NCBI RefSeq assembly: GCF_900044055.2
Contig: NZ_FCOX02000004.1
Span: 1 to 64,000, forward strand
DNA: 64,000 nucleotides
Direction of reading: 5' to 3'
Source: Caballeronia calidae
GTDB lineage: Bacteria; Pseudomonadota; Gammaproteobacteria; Burkholderiales; Burkholderiaceae
Below, piece after piece: positions 52,723 to 61,583 of this stretch. A program made the translations under genes and the position numbers. The notes beneath the pieces are model-generated. The model was not told the DNA's origin. It did not search any database and saw nothing but the letters and a program-made list of their open reading frames with translations. How positions within the stretch are numbered: position 1 is the first letter of the stretch; the number at the start of each line of letters is the position of its first letter.

Positions 52723-54006
52723 ATGATCGATTCGAAGTTGCCGAATTTCCGCGCGATGTCCCCCGCGCAGCGCCTCTCCCATATCGCGCAGGCGGCGGGC
52801 CTCGACGACGCCGAGCATGCGTTGCTCGCCAGGCCCGGTGCGCTGCCGCTGGACACCGCGAACGGCATGATCGAAAACGTCGTCGGCACGTTCGAATTGC
52901 CGATGGCGGTCGCCGGCTACTTCCAGATCAACGGTCGCGACGTGCTGGTGCCGATGGCGGTGGAAGAGCCGTCGATCGTCGCGGCGGCGTCGTTCATGGC
53001 GAAGCTCGCTCGCGATGCGGGCGGGTTTCGCACGTCGAGCACCGGGCCGCTGATGCGCGCGCAGGTGCAGATCGTCGGCGTGTCGGACCCGTACGGCGCG
53101 CGGCTCGCGATCCTCAAGCATCGCGACGAGCTGATCGGGATGGCCAACGCGCGCGACAAGGTGCTGATCGGTCTCGGCGGCGGCTGCCGCGACATCGAAG
53201 TGCATGTCTTTCCGGACACGCCGCGCGGTGCGATGGTCGTCGCGCATCTGATCGTCGACGTGCGCGACGCGATGGGCGCGAACACCGTCAACACGATGGC
53301 CGAAACGGTCGCGGGCCGCATCGAGGAGATCACGGGCGGCAAGGTGCGATTGCGCATCCTGTCGAATCTCGCCGACCTGCGCCTTGCGCGCGCACAAGTG
53401 CGCTACAGCGCCGCGACGCTGCAAACGAAGGAATATGCGGGCGAGGATGTGATCGCCGGCGTGGTCGATGCCTATCTCTTCGCGGCAATCGATCCGTACC
53501 GCGCCGCGACGCACAACAAGGGCATCATGAACGGCATCGATCCGGTGATCGTCGCGACCGGCAACGACTGGCGTGCGGTGGAAGCGGGCGCGCATGCCTA
53601 CGCGAGCCGCGGCGGACGCTATACGTCGCTGACGACGTGGGAAGTGGCGAACGACGGCGACCTCGTCGGAACGATCGAAATGCCGATGCCGGTCGGTCTC
53701 GTCGGCGGCGCGACCAAGACGCATCCGCTCGCGCGGCTCGCGCTGAAGATCATGAACGTGAGCTCGGCGCAGGAACTCGGCGAGATCGCGGTCGCAGTCG
53801 GCCTGGCGCAGAATATGGGCGCGTTGCGCGCGCTATCGACAGAGGGCATCCAGCGCGGCCACATGGCGCTGCACGCGCGCAATATCGCGCTGGCGGCGGG
53901 CGCGAGCGGCGCCGATATCGACTGGGTCGTGAAGAAGATGGTCGCCGCGCGCAATGTGAGCGTCGATTACGGCATGAGCCTTCTGCAGGGACCGCGCGAT
54001 GAATGA
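52723..54006 (+). CDS. mvaA: Class II hydroxymethylglutaryl-CoA reductase (degradative)
   Basis: 427 aa, the length of Pseudomonas mevalonii HMG-CoA reductase. Catalytic set at matching places: Glu82 ([10 protein letters not shown]), Lys266 (THNKGIMNG), Asp282 (TGNDWRAVE) and His380/His384 ([10 protein letters not shown]). NAD-binding [21 protein letters not shown] region present. Class II enzymes of this kind oxidise mevalonate to HMG-CoA for growth. GAGGAAGACAC precedes the ATG at 52723. Overlaps the lyase gene by 8 bp, as in the P. mevalonii mvaAB operon. Confidence 0.92.
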   Translation: MIDSKLPNFRAMSPAQRLSHIAQAAGLDDAEHALLARPGALPLDTANGMIENVVGTFELPMAVAGYFQINGRDVLVPMAVEEPSIVAAASFMAKLARDAGGFRTSSTGPLMRAQVQIVGVSDPYGARLAILKHRDELIGMANARDKVLIGLGGGCRDIEVHVFPDTPRGAMVVAHLIVDVRDAMGANTVNTMAETVAGRIEEITGGKVRLRILSNLADLRLARAQVRYSAATLQTKEYAGEDVIAGVVDAYLFAAIDPYRAATHNKGIMNGIDPVIVATGNDWRAVEAGAHAYASRGGRYTSLTTWEVANDGDLVGTIEMPMPVGLVGGATKTHPLARLALKIMNVSSAQELGEIAVAVGLAQNMGALRALSTEGIQRGHMALHARNIALAAGASGADIDWVVKKMVAARNVSVDYGMSLLQGPRDE

Positions 54007-54937
54007 GATGCCGAAGCGTGTGCGCATCGTCGAAGTCGGGCCGCGCGATGGCTTGCAGAACGAGCCGTCGCATGTGTCGGCCGACGTCAAGGCGGTCCTC
54101 GTCGAGCGCCTGATCGATGCAGGCGTGCGCTATGTCGAAGCCGCGTCGTTCGTATCGCCGAAGTGGGTGCCGCAAATGGCCGATGGCGCGCAAGTGCTCG
54201 AACGCGTGCGTGATCGGGCGCGCGCAACGAACACGACGCTCGCCGCGCTCGTGCCGAATATCAAGGGACTCGAAGCCGCGCTCGCATCGCAGGTCGAGGA
54301 AATCGCGGTCTTCGCGGCGGCGTCCGAATCGTTCTCGCAGAAGAACATCAACTGCTCGATCGATGAAAGCATCGCGCGCTTCGAGACCGTGATCGCGGCC
54401 GCGCGCGAGGCGAACGTGCGCATCCGCGGTTATGTGTCGTGCGTGCTCGGCTGTCCGTTCGAAGGCGAGATCGCGCCGCAAGCGGTCGCGCGCGTCGCGA
54501 AGAAGCTCTTCGATATGGGCTGTTACGAGATCAGTCTCGGCGATACCATCGGCGCGGGCACGCCGTCGAAGACGCAGGCGATGCTCGATGCCTGCATCGA
54601 ACACGTTCCCGTCGCAGCATTGGCCGGGCACTTTCACGACACGTGGGGCATGGCCGCCGCGAACGTGCTCGCGGCATTGCAGCGCGGTGTCGCGGTGTTC
54701 GACGGCTCGGTGTCCGGCATCGGCGGATGTCCGTATTCGCCGGGCGCGACGGGCAATGTCGCGACGGAAGACATCGTCTATTTGTGCGAGGGCATGGGCA
54801 TCGAAACGGGCATCGACCTGGCGAAGCTCGCGCAAGCCGGCGCCTACATTTCGACGGCATTGAAACGCGAGACGTCATCGCGCGTGGCGCGCGCGCTCGA
54901 AGCAAAACGCCGCCGCCAAGAAAAGCAGTGCATCTAA
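53999..54937 (+). CDS. mvaB: Hydroxymethylglutaryl-CoA lyase
   Basis: 312 aa DRE-TIM barrel. [24 protein letters not shown] holds the catalytic Arg-Asp; [16 protein letters not shown], the H-x-H loop ([17 protein letters not shown]) that binds the metal, and the [16 protein letters not shown] loop with its regulatory Cys are intact. It cleaves HMG-CoA to acetoacetate and acetyl-CoA, the second step after the reductase. 22 bp before the transporter genes. Confidence 0.94.
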   Translation: MNEMPKRVRIVEVGPRDGLQNEPSHVSADVKAVLVERLIDAGVRYVEAASFVSPKWVPQMADGAQVLERVRDRARATNTTLAALVPNIKGLEAALASQVEEIAVFAAASESFSQKNINCSIDESIARFETVIAAAREANVRIRGYVSCVLGCPFEGEIAPQAVARVAKKLFDMGCYEISLGDTIGAGTPSKTQAMLDACIEHVPVAALAGHFHDTWGMAAANVLAALQRGVAVFDGSVSGIGGCPYSPGATGNVATEDIVYLCEGMGIETGIDLAKLAQAGAYISTALKRETSSRVARALEAKRRRQEKQCI

Positions 54938-54959
54938 CAACTCCATCGACGGAGGAGAC

Positions 54960-55442
54960 ATGGAACAGCAACTCGCCGCGCACGAGCGCGGTCGGGCGCT
55001 CTCGCAAAGCGCCGAGACAATGGACTATAAGCTTGTCGAAATCTGGGGCGATACGGTCGACACACGGCATCTCGCCTGGTCGGTCGTGCTCGGCATCGCG
55101 ATCAGCTATGGCGCGTTCGCGCTCGCGAATCGCGTGCTCGTCGCGTATGTACCGGATGCCGCGATGGCCCGTGCCTACGCGATGCTCGTCGGTCTCGGCG
55201 GATGTCTGATCGCGGGCGCGGTCTGCGCGAAGCTCTTCAGGCCGAAGCGCGAAGTGATCGAACAGGCGCACGGAGCGGCGGGCCGCGAAGAAGTGCTGAA
55301 GCAGCTCGCGAGCGAAGCGGGCGGGCTCGGGCGCGTCGCGGACTTGCCGCCGGCGGTCGTCGCGGAGATGAAGGAGCTCGGTCTCTACGAGCTCTTCGCA
55401 GAGTATGAAAAGCGCGACGAAAAACGCGAAGGAGCACGCTGA
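54960..55442 (+). CDS. Small membrane subunit of a TctA-like transporter
   Basis: 160 aa. Two hydrophobic spans (HLAWSVVLGIAISYGAFALANRVLV, about 38-62; AYAMLVGLGGCLIAGAVCAKLF, about 73-94) then a soluble, charged C-terminal half (REEVLKQLASEAGGLGRVADLPPAVVAEMKELGLYELF). Tripartite tricarboxylate transporter TctB proteins have four spans, so this is an atypical or different partner. GGAGGAGAC precedes the ATG. Its stop overlaps the permease start (TGATG). Confidence 0.65.
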   Translation: MEQQLAAHERGRALSQSAETMDYKLVEIWGDTVDTRHLAWSVVLGIAISYGAFALANRVLVAYVPDAAMARAYAMLVGLGGCLIAGAVCAKLFRPKREVIEQAHGAAGREEVLKQLASEAGGLGRVADLPPAVVAEMKELGLYELFAEYEKRDEKREGAR

Positions 55443-56827
55443 TGGAACCGTTCGTCACTCAACTGCTCGTCGCGCTCGGCATGGGACTCATCGGCGCGAT
55501 CGTGTTCTCGGGCATCGGCCTGATTTCCGGCACCGATGAAACCACGACGCTCGCGCCGCTCACCTTGCTCGTCGTGTTGCTCGGCGTGCCGCCTGTCGGC
55601 GTGTTTTCGTTCTTCATGGCGGGCGCCGTGTCGAAGCACATGACGCACGCGATTCCCACCGCATTGCTCGGCATTCCGGGCGATACGCTCGCGACGCCCC
55701 TGCTGCAACAGGCGACGATGCTGCGCAATCTCGGCGTGCCGCACATCGCGTTGCGCAAGATGATCTCGGGCGCGATCGTCGCGGCGTTCGTGGCCGTGCC
55801 GCTCGCGGTGTTGTTCGCCGTGCTGCTCGCGCCGTTCGGGCCGGTCATCACGAAGGCCGCGCCGTGGGTGTTTCTCGCCGCAGCGATCTCGATTGCGTAT
55901 TTTTCTTCGGGACGATGGGCTTCGGTGTTCCTGCTCGTGCCGTTCGTGCTGGTGATCGTCGGATTGCAGGCGCTGACGGGCAAGTACGGCGTGAAGCTTT
56001 CCGTGAGCTACTTTCTCGGCATCGCGATCGGGCCGCTCATCGCCGATCTGTTCTCGATCCTCTCACCCGCCGATCGCGCCCGCATGCGCCGCGAACGCGT
56101 GCGCACGTTCTCGCTCGCGCCGGACGTGAAGGGCTGGAGCGGCTACTTCCCGAACCCGATGAAAGTGCTCGACGGCCAGCAGCGCGGCTGGGTCGCGGCG
56201 ACGGCGGCCGTATCGAGCGCGACCTTCGTGTTCAGCCCGGTCGCGATGACAGTCGTGCTCGGCGAGCTCGTCGGCTCGCGCGTGAAGCATGCGTATCACC
56301 GGCTGACGACGGTGATCTCCGCGCGCAACGGCGTGACCGAAGCGACGTACATCGCCGAGGCGCTGATTCCGCTGATCGCGTTCGGCCTGCCGTTGAGCCC
56401 GGTCGCGGCCGGACCCGCCGCGCCGCTCTTCAACGCACCGCCGCGCTTTTTCGTCGATGCGGCCACGGGTCACATCAACAACCTGCACACGATGATGACG
56501 ACGTGGCAGTTCCTCGGCTTCGGCCTGCTCGCGGTCGTGCTGGCGGCGCTCGTCGCGTATCCGCTGTCGATGAACTACGCGCATCGCGCGGCATCGTTCG
56601 TCGCGAGGAAGCTCAGTCACGAGGCGATCATCGCGACGTTCGTCGGCCTGATCGTCGTGATCAGCGTGTGGGAAGGGCAGTTGCTCGGCCTGCTCGTGAT
56701 TCTGAGCGTCGGCCTGCTCGGCGGCTTGTTGTCGCGCAACTTCGGCTTCAACACCGGCGTGCAGTTCATGGGCTATTACACCGCTGTGTTGAGCGTGCCC
56801 GCATTGACGAAGGCGTTTGGCGCGTAA
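55442..56827 (+). CDS. TctA-like permease (tripartite tricarboxylate transporter family, divergent)
   Basis: 461 aa with about 11-12 helices. Motifs such as TLAPLTLLVVLLGVPPVGVFSFFMAGAVSKHMTHAIPTALLGIPGDTLATPLL and GLPLSPVAAGPAAPLFNAP resemble TctA's twin Gly/Pro-rich repeats. No TctC binding protein is encoded nearby. Last gene of the mevalonate-type operon; the expected cargo is mevalonate or a 3-hydroxy-3-methylglutarate-like acid. Convergent with the MFS gene at 57002. Confidence 0.75.
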   Translation: MEPFVTQLLVALGMGLIGAIVFSGIGLISGTDETTTLAPLTLLVVLLGVPPVGVFSFFMAGAVSKHMTHAIPTALLGIPGDTLATPLLQQATMLRNLGVPHIALRKMISGAIVAAFVAVPLAVLFAVLLAPFGPVITKAAPWVFLAAAISIAYFSSGRWASVFLLVPFVLVIVGLQALTGKYGVKLSVSYFLGIAIGPLIADLFSILSPADRARMRRERVRTFSLAPDVKGWSGYFPNPMKVLDGQQRGWVAATAAVSSATFVFSPVAMTVVLGELVGSRVKHAYHRLTTVISARNGVTEATYIAEALIPLIAFGLPLSPVAAGPAAPLFNAPPRFFVDAATGHINNLHTMMTTWQFLGFGLLAVVLAALVAYPLSMNYAHRAASFVARKLSHEAIIATFVGLIVVISVWEGQLLGLLVILSVGLLGGLLSRNFGFNTGVQFMGYYTAVLSVPALTKAFGA

Positions 56828-57001
56828 CGGCAAAAGCGGCGCGCCTCCTCTTTGAGCGCGTCGCATGCCGCAAGCACTCCGGCGACAATATCGAGGCGGG
56901 CCTCAACAGGCGTTCGCTTGAAACCCGGAAAGAAGAGGCGCTCATTGCAAGCGGTGAACTAGTCATCGAAACGAGAGCGCTCATAACACGAGATGCGGCG
57001 A
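56828..57001. other. Convergent intergenic region with a loose inverted repeat
   Basis: GCGCCTCCTCTTT (56841-56853) and AAAGAAGAGGCGC (56929-56941) are inverted copies with one mismatch, separated by 75 nt. This may fold at the RNA level, but could be chance. No gene. Confidence 0.4.
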
Positions 57002-58312
57002 CTAGCGCACGTTCGCGCGGACTCGCTGGGCGTCGATATTGGCTCTAGGGCGCGCGCGCAGCAGGGCTGCGAGAAGCAGCGCGCCCAGCACGAGCCCGCC
57101 TGCCACAACGAACAATGCTGTGTCGGTGCGCCCTGTGAGGTCCTTCAGATAACCGATCATGTAAGGCGAAACGAAGCCCGCAAGATTGCCGATCGAGTTG
57201 ATCATTGCAATGCCGGCCGCCGCCGTCACGCCGGTGAGGAACGCGGTCGGCAAGCTCCAGAAGAGCGCTGGAATGGACAGCACGCCCATGTTCGCGATGC
57301 ACAATGCGATCACACCGAGGACCGGCTGATTCTGCCAGAGCACGCAGAGCGAAAAACCGATCGCCGCCATCGAGAACGCCACAATCAGGTGCCATTTGCG
57401 TTCATTGTGGCGGTCCGCGCTGAAGCCGAACACGAGCATGCTGATGATCGCGCAGACGCCCGGCACCGCGGTCATCACGCCGATCGTGAACGCATCCGTC
57501 ACGCCCATCTTCTGGACGAGCGTGGGCATCCAGAAGCTGATCGCGTAGAGCCCCATGTTGTAGACGAAGTAGATCACGACGAGCGCCCAGATTCGCGGGT
57601 TCAACAGCAGCCCCGCGAAGCCGTGTGAAAGCTTGTCGCGGTTCTCGGCGGCGAGCACGCTCGTCAGGTGCGCTTTCTCCGGTTCCGACAACCACGACAC
57701 GCGACGAATATCCTCGCTCATGCGGAAGAAGATGTAGATGCCGAGCAGCACGGTCGGAATCCCTTCGACGAGAATCAGCCATTGCCAGCCGCGCAGGCCG
57801 CCCAGGCCCGACATGAAGCGCAGGATCGACCCTGAGACGAGCCCGCCGACCACGCCCGACGACGCCAGTGCGATGTAGAACACGCCCCATGCGCGGCCGC
57901 GTCGTGCAGCGGGATACCACTGGCTCATGTAGTAGATCGCGCCCGGAATGAAGCCCGCTTCGGCGAGCCCGAGCAAAAAACGCATGACATAGAACTGCGT
58001 GGGCGTGCGGATGAAGATCGTCGCACAGGAGAGCAGGCCCCATGTCACCATGATGCGCGAGATCCAGCGCCGCGCGCCCACTTTATGCAGGATCACGTTG
58101 CTCGGCACTTCGAGCAGGAAGTAGCCGAGGAAGAAAATGCCCGCGCCGAACCCGTAGACGGCATCGCTGAATTGCAGGTCGCTGGCCATCTGCAACTTGG
58201 CGAAGCCCACGTTCACGCGGTTGAGATAAGAAAAGAAAAAGCCGAGCATCAGGACCGGCAGAATCCGCACGGATACTTTCCTGAAGAGCGAGTTTTCGTC
58301 GATGGTCTGCAT
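57002..58312 (-). CDS. MFS transporter, ACS family
   Basis: 436 aa, 12 helices. PVLMLGFFFSYLNRVNVGFAKLQMASDL and EVPSNVILHKVGARRWISRIMVTWGLLS are ACS signatures. CAGGAGACAGGC precedes the ATG at 58312. The amidohydrolase gene lies 37 bp upstream on the same strand, so it is part of the 57.0-63.0 kb minus-strand operon. The same general family as the 18497-19891 transporter. Confidence 0.9.
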   Translation of the reverse strand: MQTIDENSLFRKVSVRILPVLMLGFFFSYLNRVNVGFAKLQMASDLQFSDAVYGFGAGIFFLGYFLLEVPSNVILHKVGARRWISRIMVTWGLLSCATIFIRTPTQFYVMRFLLGLAEAGFIPGAIYYMSQWYPAARRGRAWGVFYIALASSGVVGGLVSGSILRFMSGLGGLRGWQWLILVEGIPTVLLGIYIFFRMSEDIRRVSWLSEPEKAHLTSVLAAENRDKLSHGFAGLLLNPRIWALVVIYFVYNMGLYAISFWMPTLVQKMGVTDAFTIGVMTAVPGVCAIISMLVFGFSADRHNERKWHLIVAFSMAAIGFSLCVLWQNQPVLGVIALCIANMGVLSIPALFWSLPTAFLTGVTAAAGIAMINSIGNLAGFVSPYMIGYLKDLTGRTDTALFVVAGGLVLGALLLAALLRARPRANIDAQRVRANVR

Positions 58313-58349
58313 GCCTGTCTCCTGATAGTTTTGTACGTTCGATGCAGTG

Positions 58350-59279
58350 TCAATCGATGCGATAGAAGCGTCGCGCCGTGCCGGCAAAGAGCTTGCGCAG
58401 ATCGGTTTCGCTCGCCTGGGGAAGGGCCGCAAGCACGTCCGCGACGATCTCCGTCAGGCTCGCTGACAGGTTGCCCACTGGCAGATTGCTCGCGAACATC
58501 GACCGGTCGTAGCCGAACAGACCTACGGCTTCGCGGATCACGCGGCGATTGCTCGCGCTGTCCCACTTGCCATTCGGCAGGCCGAGTTCCGACACCTTCA
58601 GGTACACGTTAGGACAGGCCGCCAGCGCTTCCATTCCGGCGCGCCAGATCGCGATGCCTTCGTTGGAGCGGTCGAGCGGCAAGCCGAGGTGATTCGTGAC
58701 GATCGGCGTGTCGGGGAACGCCCGGGCGACAGCAGCCGCTTCTTCCAGATGCCAGTAGGGCACACGGAGGTCCCACGAAAAGCCGTATTTGTCGAGGAGA
58801 GCCAAGCCGCGCAACCAGGCGTCGTCCTGCATCGTGCCGGGACGGCCCCGCACCGACTCGCCGGGGCCCGTCGAGATTTCCGGCTTCGAGCGCACGCCTC
58901 GTGCGAGCGGGCTCTTCGCGTGACCCGCGAGAATGGCTTCGCAATCCGGCTGCACGAAGAATACGTGCCCGACGATCGCGCTCGGCAGTCCGGTTTTCGC
59001 GTTCAGTTGTGTGAGCCATTCGGTCTCGCGCACTTGCTCCTTGCGCGAGCGTTCCGCTTCGACGTGAACGGTGCCGATCACATCGAATCCCGCTGTCGCG
59101 CGGCGGTATTGCTCCGGCAGGAAGTGACTGCACATGCGGCGATAGTCGCCGAGGAAGAATGTGCTGTCGTATTCGTCGGTGAGCCAGGGGAACGTACCGT
59201 CCGACAGGTCCCAGAAGTGATGATGCGCATCGAGGATCGGCAACGTGAACCCGAGGTCATTGTGCGGTCTGGTGGTCAT
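58350..59279 (-). CDS. Amidohydrolase, fuconolactonase family (a)
   Basis: 309 aa. Metal-binding start LDAHHHFWDLSDGTFPWLTDEY is the L-fuconolactonase-type opening; further marks are GTVHVEAERSRKEQVRE, the TNHLGLPLD His and ASNLPVGNL with the catalytic Asp replaced by Gly-Asn in this region (compare NFPVDG in copy b). That change may alter chemistry. Overlaps copy b by 4 bp (ATGA). Confidence 0.85.
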   Translation of the reverse strand: MTTRPHNDLGFTLPILDAHHHFWDLSDGTFPWLTDEYDSTFFLGDYRRMCSHFLPEQYRRATAGFDVIGTVHVEAERSRKEQVRETEWLTQLNAKTGLPSAIVGHVFFVQPDCEAILAGHAKSPLARGVRSKPEISTGPGESVRGRPGTMQDDAWLRGLALLDKYGFSWDLRVPYWHLEEAAAVARAFPDTPIVTNHLGLPLDRSNEGIAIWRAGMEALAACPNVYLKVSELGLPNGKWDSASNRRVIREAVGLFGYDRSMFASNLPVGNLSASLTEIVADVLAALPQASETDLRKLFAGTARRFYRID

Positions 59280-60229
59280 CGGGATGTCCTTCCGTTGGTT
59301 GGGAGCCAGCCGTTCCCGGTCGAGCGCTCCCCGAGTCCGAGCGGGCGATACACGCGCTCGGCGGTGTCATGAAAAAACGCCCGCTGCTGCGCATGCGGCC
59401 AGGCGTGCACGAGTTGCGCGAAACCGCTCAGCAGGCCGGCGAGCGAGAGGAACATGCCGTCGACGGGGAAGTTGCTGCCGAACATCAGCCGCTGCGCGCC
59501 GAACAGCGCATGGAGCGTATCGATGACGGGCTGGTTCGCCTCCACGCTCCACGGCTTGTCCCGCACGCAGAGTCCCGAGACCTTGACGACGACATTCGGC
59601 AGCGCCGCGAGCGTGTTCATCGCGTCTCGCCAGCCCCGCAAGGTATTGGGCAAGCGATCGCCCGGCACGCCCGCGTGATTGACGACCAGGAGCGTTTCGG
59701 GAAAATCGCGGGCGAGGCGGGCGGCCTCGTGCAACTGGCTCCACGGCGCCTGCAGCTCGAAGTGCAGCCCGTGTCGCGCGAGCTGCGCGTATCCGCGCAG
59801 CCAGCGTTCATCGGACATCAGCGTGCGGCCGGCCCGGTCCGGATGGCCCGGTTTGTGGCGCACGCTGCGCACGCGGGCGAATCCGGCTTGCGCGGCGAGC
59901 ACCTCGTCCACATCGTCGCGATCGAGCCACGCTTGCGCGGCGATCGCATTCGGACGCCCGCACGATTGCGCCAGTTGCGAGACGTAGCGCGTCTCACCGA
60001 GCGGGTCGGACGGGTCCCATTCCGCCTCGACATACACGCTGCCGACCACGTTGTGACCCGCAGCATCGCGCAGATAATCCGCTGGCAGATAAGTGCGCTT
60101 GATCGCCGAATAGTCGCCGTAGCGGTGCGGGACCAGCGTATCGCCCGCGAGCCACGGATAGTGATTCGTTTCGAGGTCCCAAAAGTGCTGATGGGCGTCG
60201 ATGACAGGACCGTCGTAGAGCGGCGTCAT
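59276..60229 (-). CDS. Amidohydrolase, fuconolactonase family (b)
   Basis: 317 aa. VIDAHQHFWDLETNHYPWLAGD at the N-terminus, GSVYVEAEWDPSDPLGETRY, VNHAGVPGDR and the canonical FGSNFPVDGMF. Such enzymes open sugar-acid or aromatic lactones. Both start and stop overlap neighbours by ATGA, so it is translated in a tightly coupled chain with copy a and the MFS gene. Having two lactonase-like genes in a row suggests sequential lactones or a heterodimer. Confidence 0.88.
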   Translation of the reverse strand: MTPLYDGPVIDAHQHFWDLETNHYPWLAGDTLVPHRYGDYSAIKRTYLPADYLRDAAGHNVVGSVYVEAEWDPSDPLGETRYVSQLAQSCGRPNAIAAQAWLDRDDVDEVLAAQAGFARVRSVRHKPGHPDRAGRTLMSDERWLRGYAQLARHGLHFELQAPWSQLHEAARLARDFPETLLVVNHAGVPGDRLPNTLRGWRDAMNTLAALPNVVVKVSGLCVRDKPWSVEANQPVIDTLHALFGAQRLMFGSNFPVDGMFLSLAGLLSGFAQLVHAWPHAQQRAFFHDTAERVYRPLGLGERSTGNGWLPTNGRTSR

Positions 60230-61530
60230 GCGCGGTCTCCGGCGGGTGCGTTGCTGCCGAAGTCGATCAGGAGCGAGCCGACGAGATACGCAAACGCCGC
60301 CGCCGCAAAGAACATGATGACGGCGGTAAAGCCGCCGGTCGCATCGACGAGCACACCGACGACGATCGGCACGACGATGGCGCCGCCCGTGCCCGCGAAG
60401 TTCATCACGCCGCCGACGAGGCCGACCTGTTCCCGAGGCGCGAGCATCGCGGGGATCAGCCAATAGAGTCCGCCCCACAGATGGAAGAACACGCCGAGCG
60501 ACAGCAAGGCGACGGCATAGCGGATGTCCGACACGAAGGGCAGGGCGAGCAGGCAGGCGAGCGACATGCCGCCGGACACGCCGAACAGGATTTTGAAGGC
60601 AGCCTTGCGCGAGAAGCGCTTTTGCAGCCAGTCGGCGGTCACGCCCGACAGCACTTCGCCGATTGCTCCTGCGAGGAAAATCAGAAAGGTGGCGAAGCCC
60701 ATGCTGCGAATGTCGAGACCGCGCCCGACCGACAGGTAGTTCGGCCCCCACGTCACGAGCCCGAAGAACACCATCGCCCAGCCGATCCGGCCGACCACCA
60801 TGGCCGCGATCGTGGCGCGCGAGAGCGGCGCCTTCTTCGCACGCGGCGCTTCACCGGCGGCGAGCTTCTGCGCGCGGATATAGGCGGTTTCGGCTTCGTC
60901 GATGCGGGGATGCTGCTCGGGCGTTTCGCGCAGCAGACGGTAGACGATCAGGCCGAACACGATCGTGACCGCGCCGACAATCAGGAAGGCCGTGCGCCAC
61001 GAGCCCGAAAGCGCGATCAGCGCGCTGATCGCGAGGCCGCCGAGCGCCGATCCGAGCGGTGCGCCGCTATCGATCAGCGTCACGCCGCGCGCGCGTTCCG
61101 CGGGCGGCAGCCACGCCGCAGTGAGCTTGGTCGCGGCCGGCATATACGGCGCTTCGAACACGCCGAGCCCGATGCGGGACAGCAAGAGCGTCACGCCGTT
61201 GACCGCGAAGGCCGCGAGACATTGGAAGCCGCCCCACAGCACTGCCGAGATGCCGATCATGCGACGCGCGCCGAAGCGGTCTGCTGCCCAGCCGGCGGGA
61301 ATCTGGAATGTGCTGTAGGTCCAGAAGAACGCCGACAGGATCAGCCCCTGCATCGTCGCGGCCAGATGGAATTCGTGGACGATCGTCGGCATCGCGATGG
61401 ACAACGACATCCGGTCGATGCAGTTGATCGTGTAAAGCACGAATAGCAGCAGCACCATGCGCCAGCGCGTGGTGGACACGAGCGAGCGGAACGAACTGCG
61501 CGATTCAACTGCGGGAATATCGGTTTGCAT
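60226..61530 (-). CDS. MFS transporter (sugar-acid type)
   Basis: 434 aa, 12 helices. YTINCIDRMSLSIAMPTIVHEFHLAATMQGLILSAFFWTYSTFQIPAGWAADRFGARR is the glucarate/galactonate-transporter-like N-terminus; GLGVFEAPYMPAATKLTAAWLPPAERARGV is the helix 4-5 signature. AAGGAGGAGAC precedes the ATG. Co-operonic with the two amidohydrolases. Presumably imports a sugar acid or lactone. Confidence 0.9.
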   Translation of the reverse strand: MQTDIPAVESRSSFRSLVSTTRWRMVLLLFVLYTINCIDRMSLSIAMPTIVHEFHLAATMQGLILSAFFWTYSTFQIPAGWAADRFGARRMIGISAVLWGGFQCLAAFAVNGVTLLLSRIGLGVFEAPYMPAATKLTAAWLPPAERARGVTLIDSGAPLGSALGGLAISALIALSGSWRTAFLIVGAVTIVFGLIVYRLLRETPEQHPRIDEAETAYIRAQKLAAGEAPRAKKAPLSRATIAAMVVGRIGWAMVFFGLVTWGPNYLSVGRGLDIRSMGFATFLIFLAGAIGEVLSGVTADWLQKRFSRKAAFKILFGVSGGMSLACLLALPFVSDIRYAVALLSLGVFFHLWGGLYWLIPAMLAPREQVGLVGGVMNFAGTGGAIVVPIVVGVLVDATGGFTAVIMFFAAAAFAYLVGSLLIDFGSNAPAGDRA

Positions 61531-61583
61531 GTCTCCTCCTTATCAGACTGCGGCGCTTTCGGCGTCGCTTTCATCGCGGGCGC

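Noticed and set aside
56841..56941. Inverted repeat as a transposon end
   Set aside because: Only 13 bp with one mismatch, separated by 75 nt and without a gene between; more likely chance or an RNA fold.
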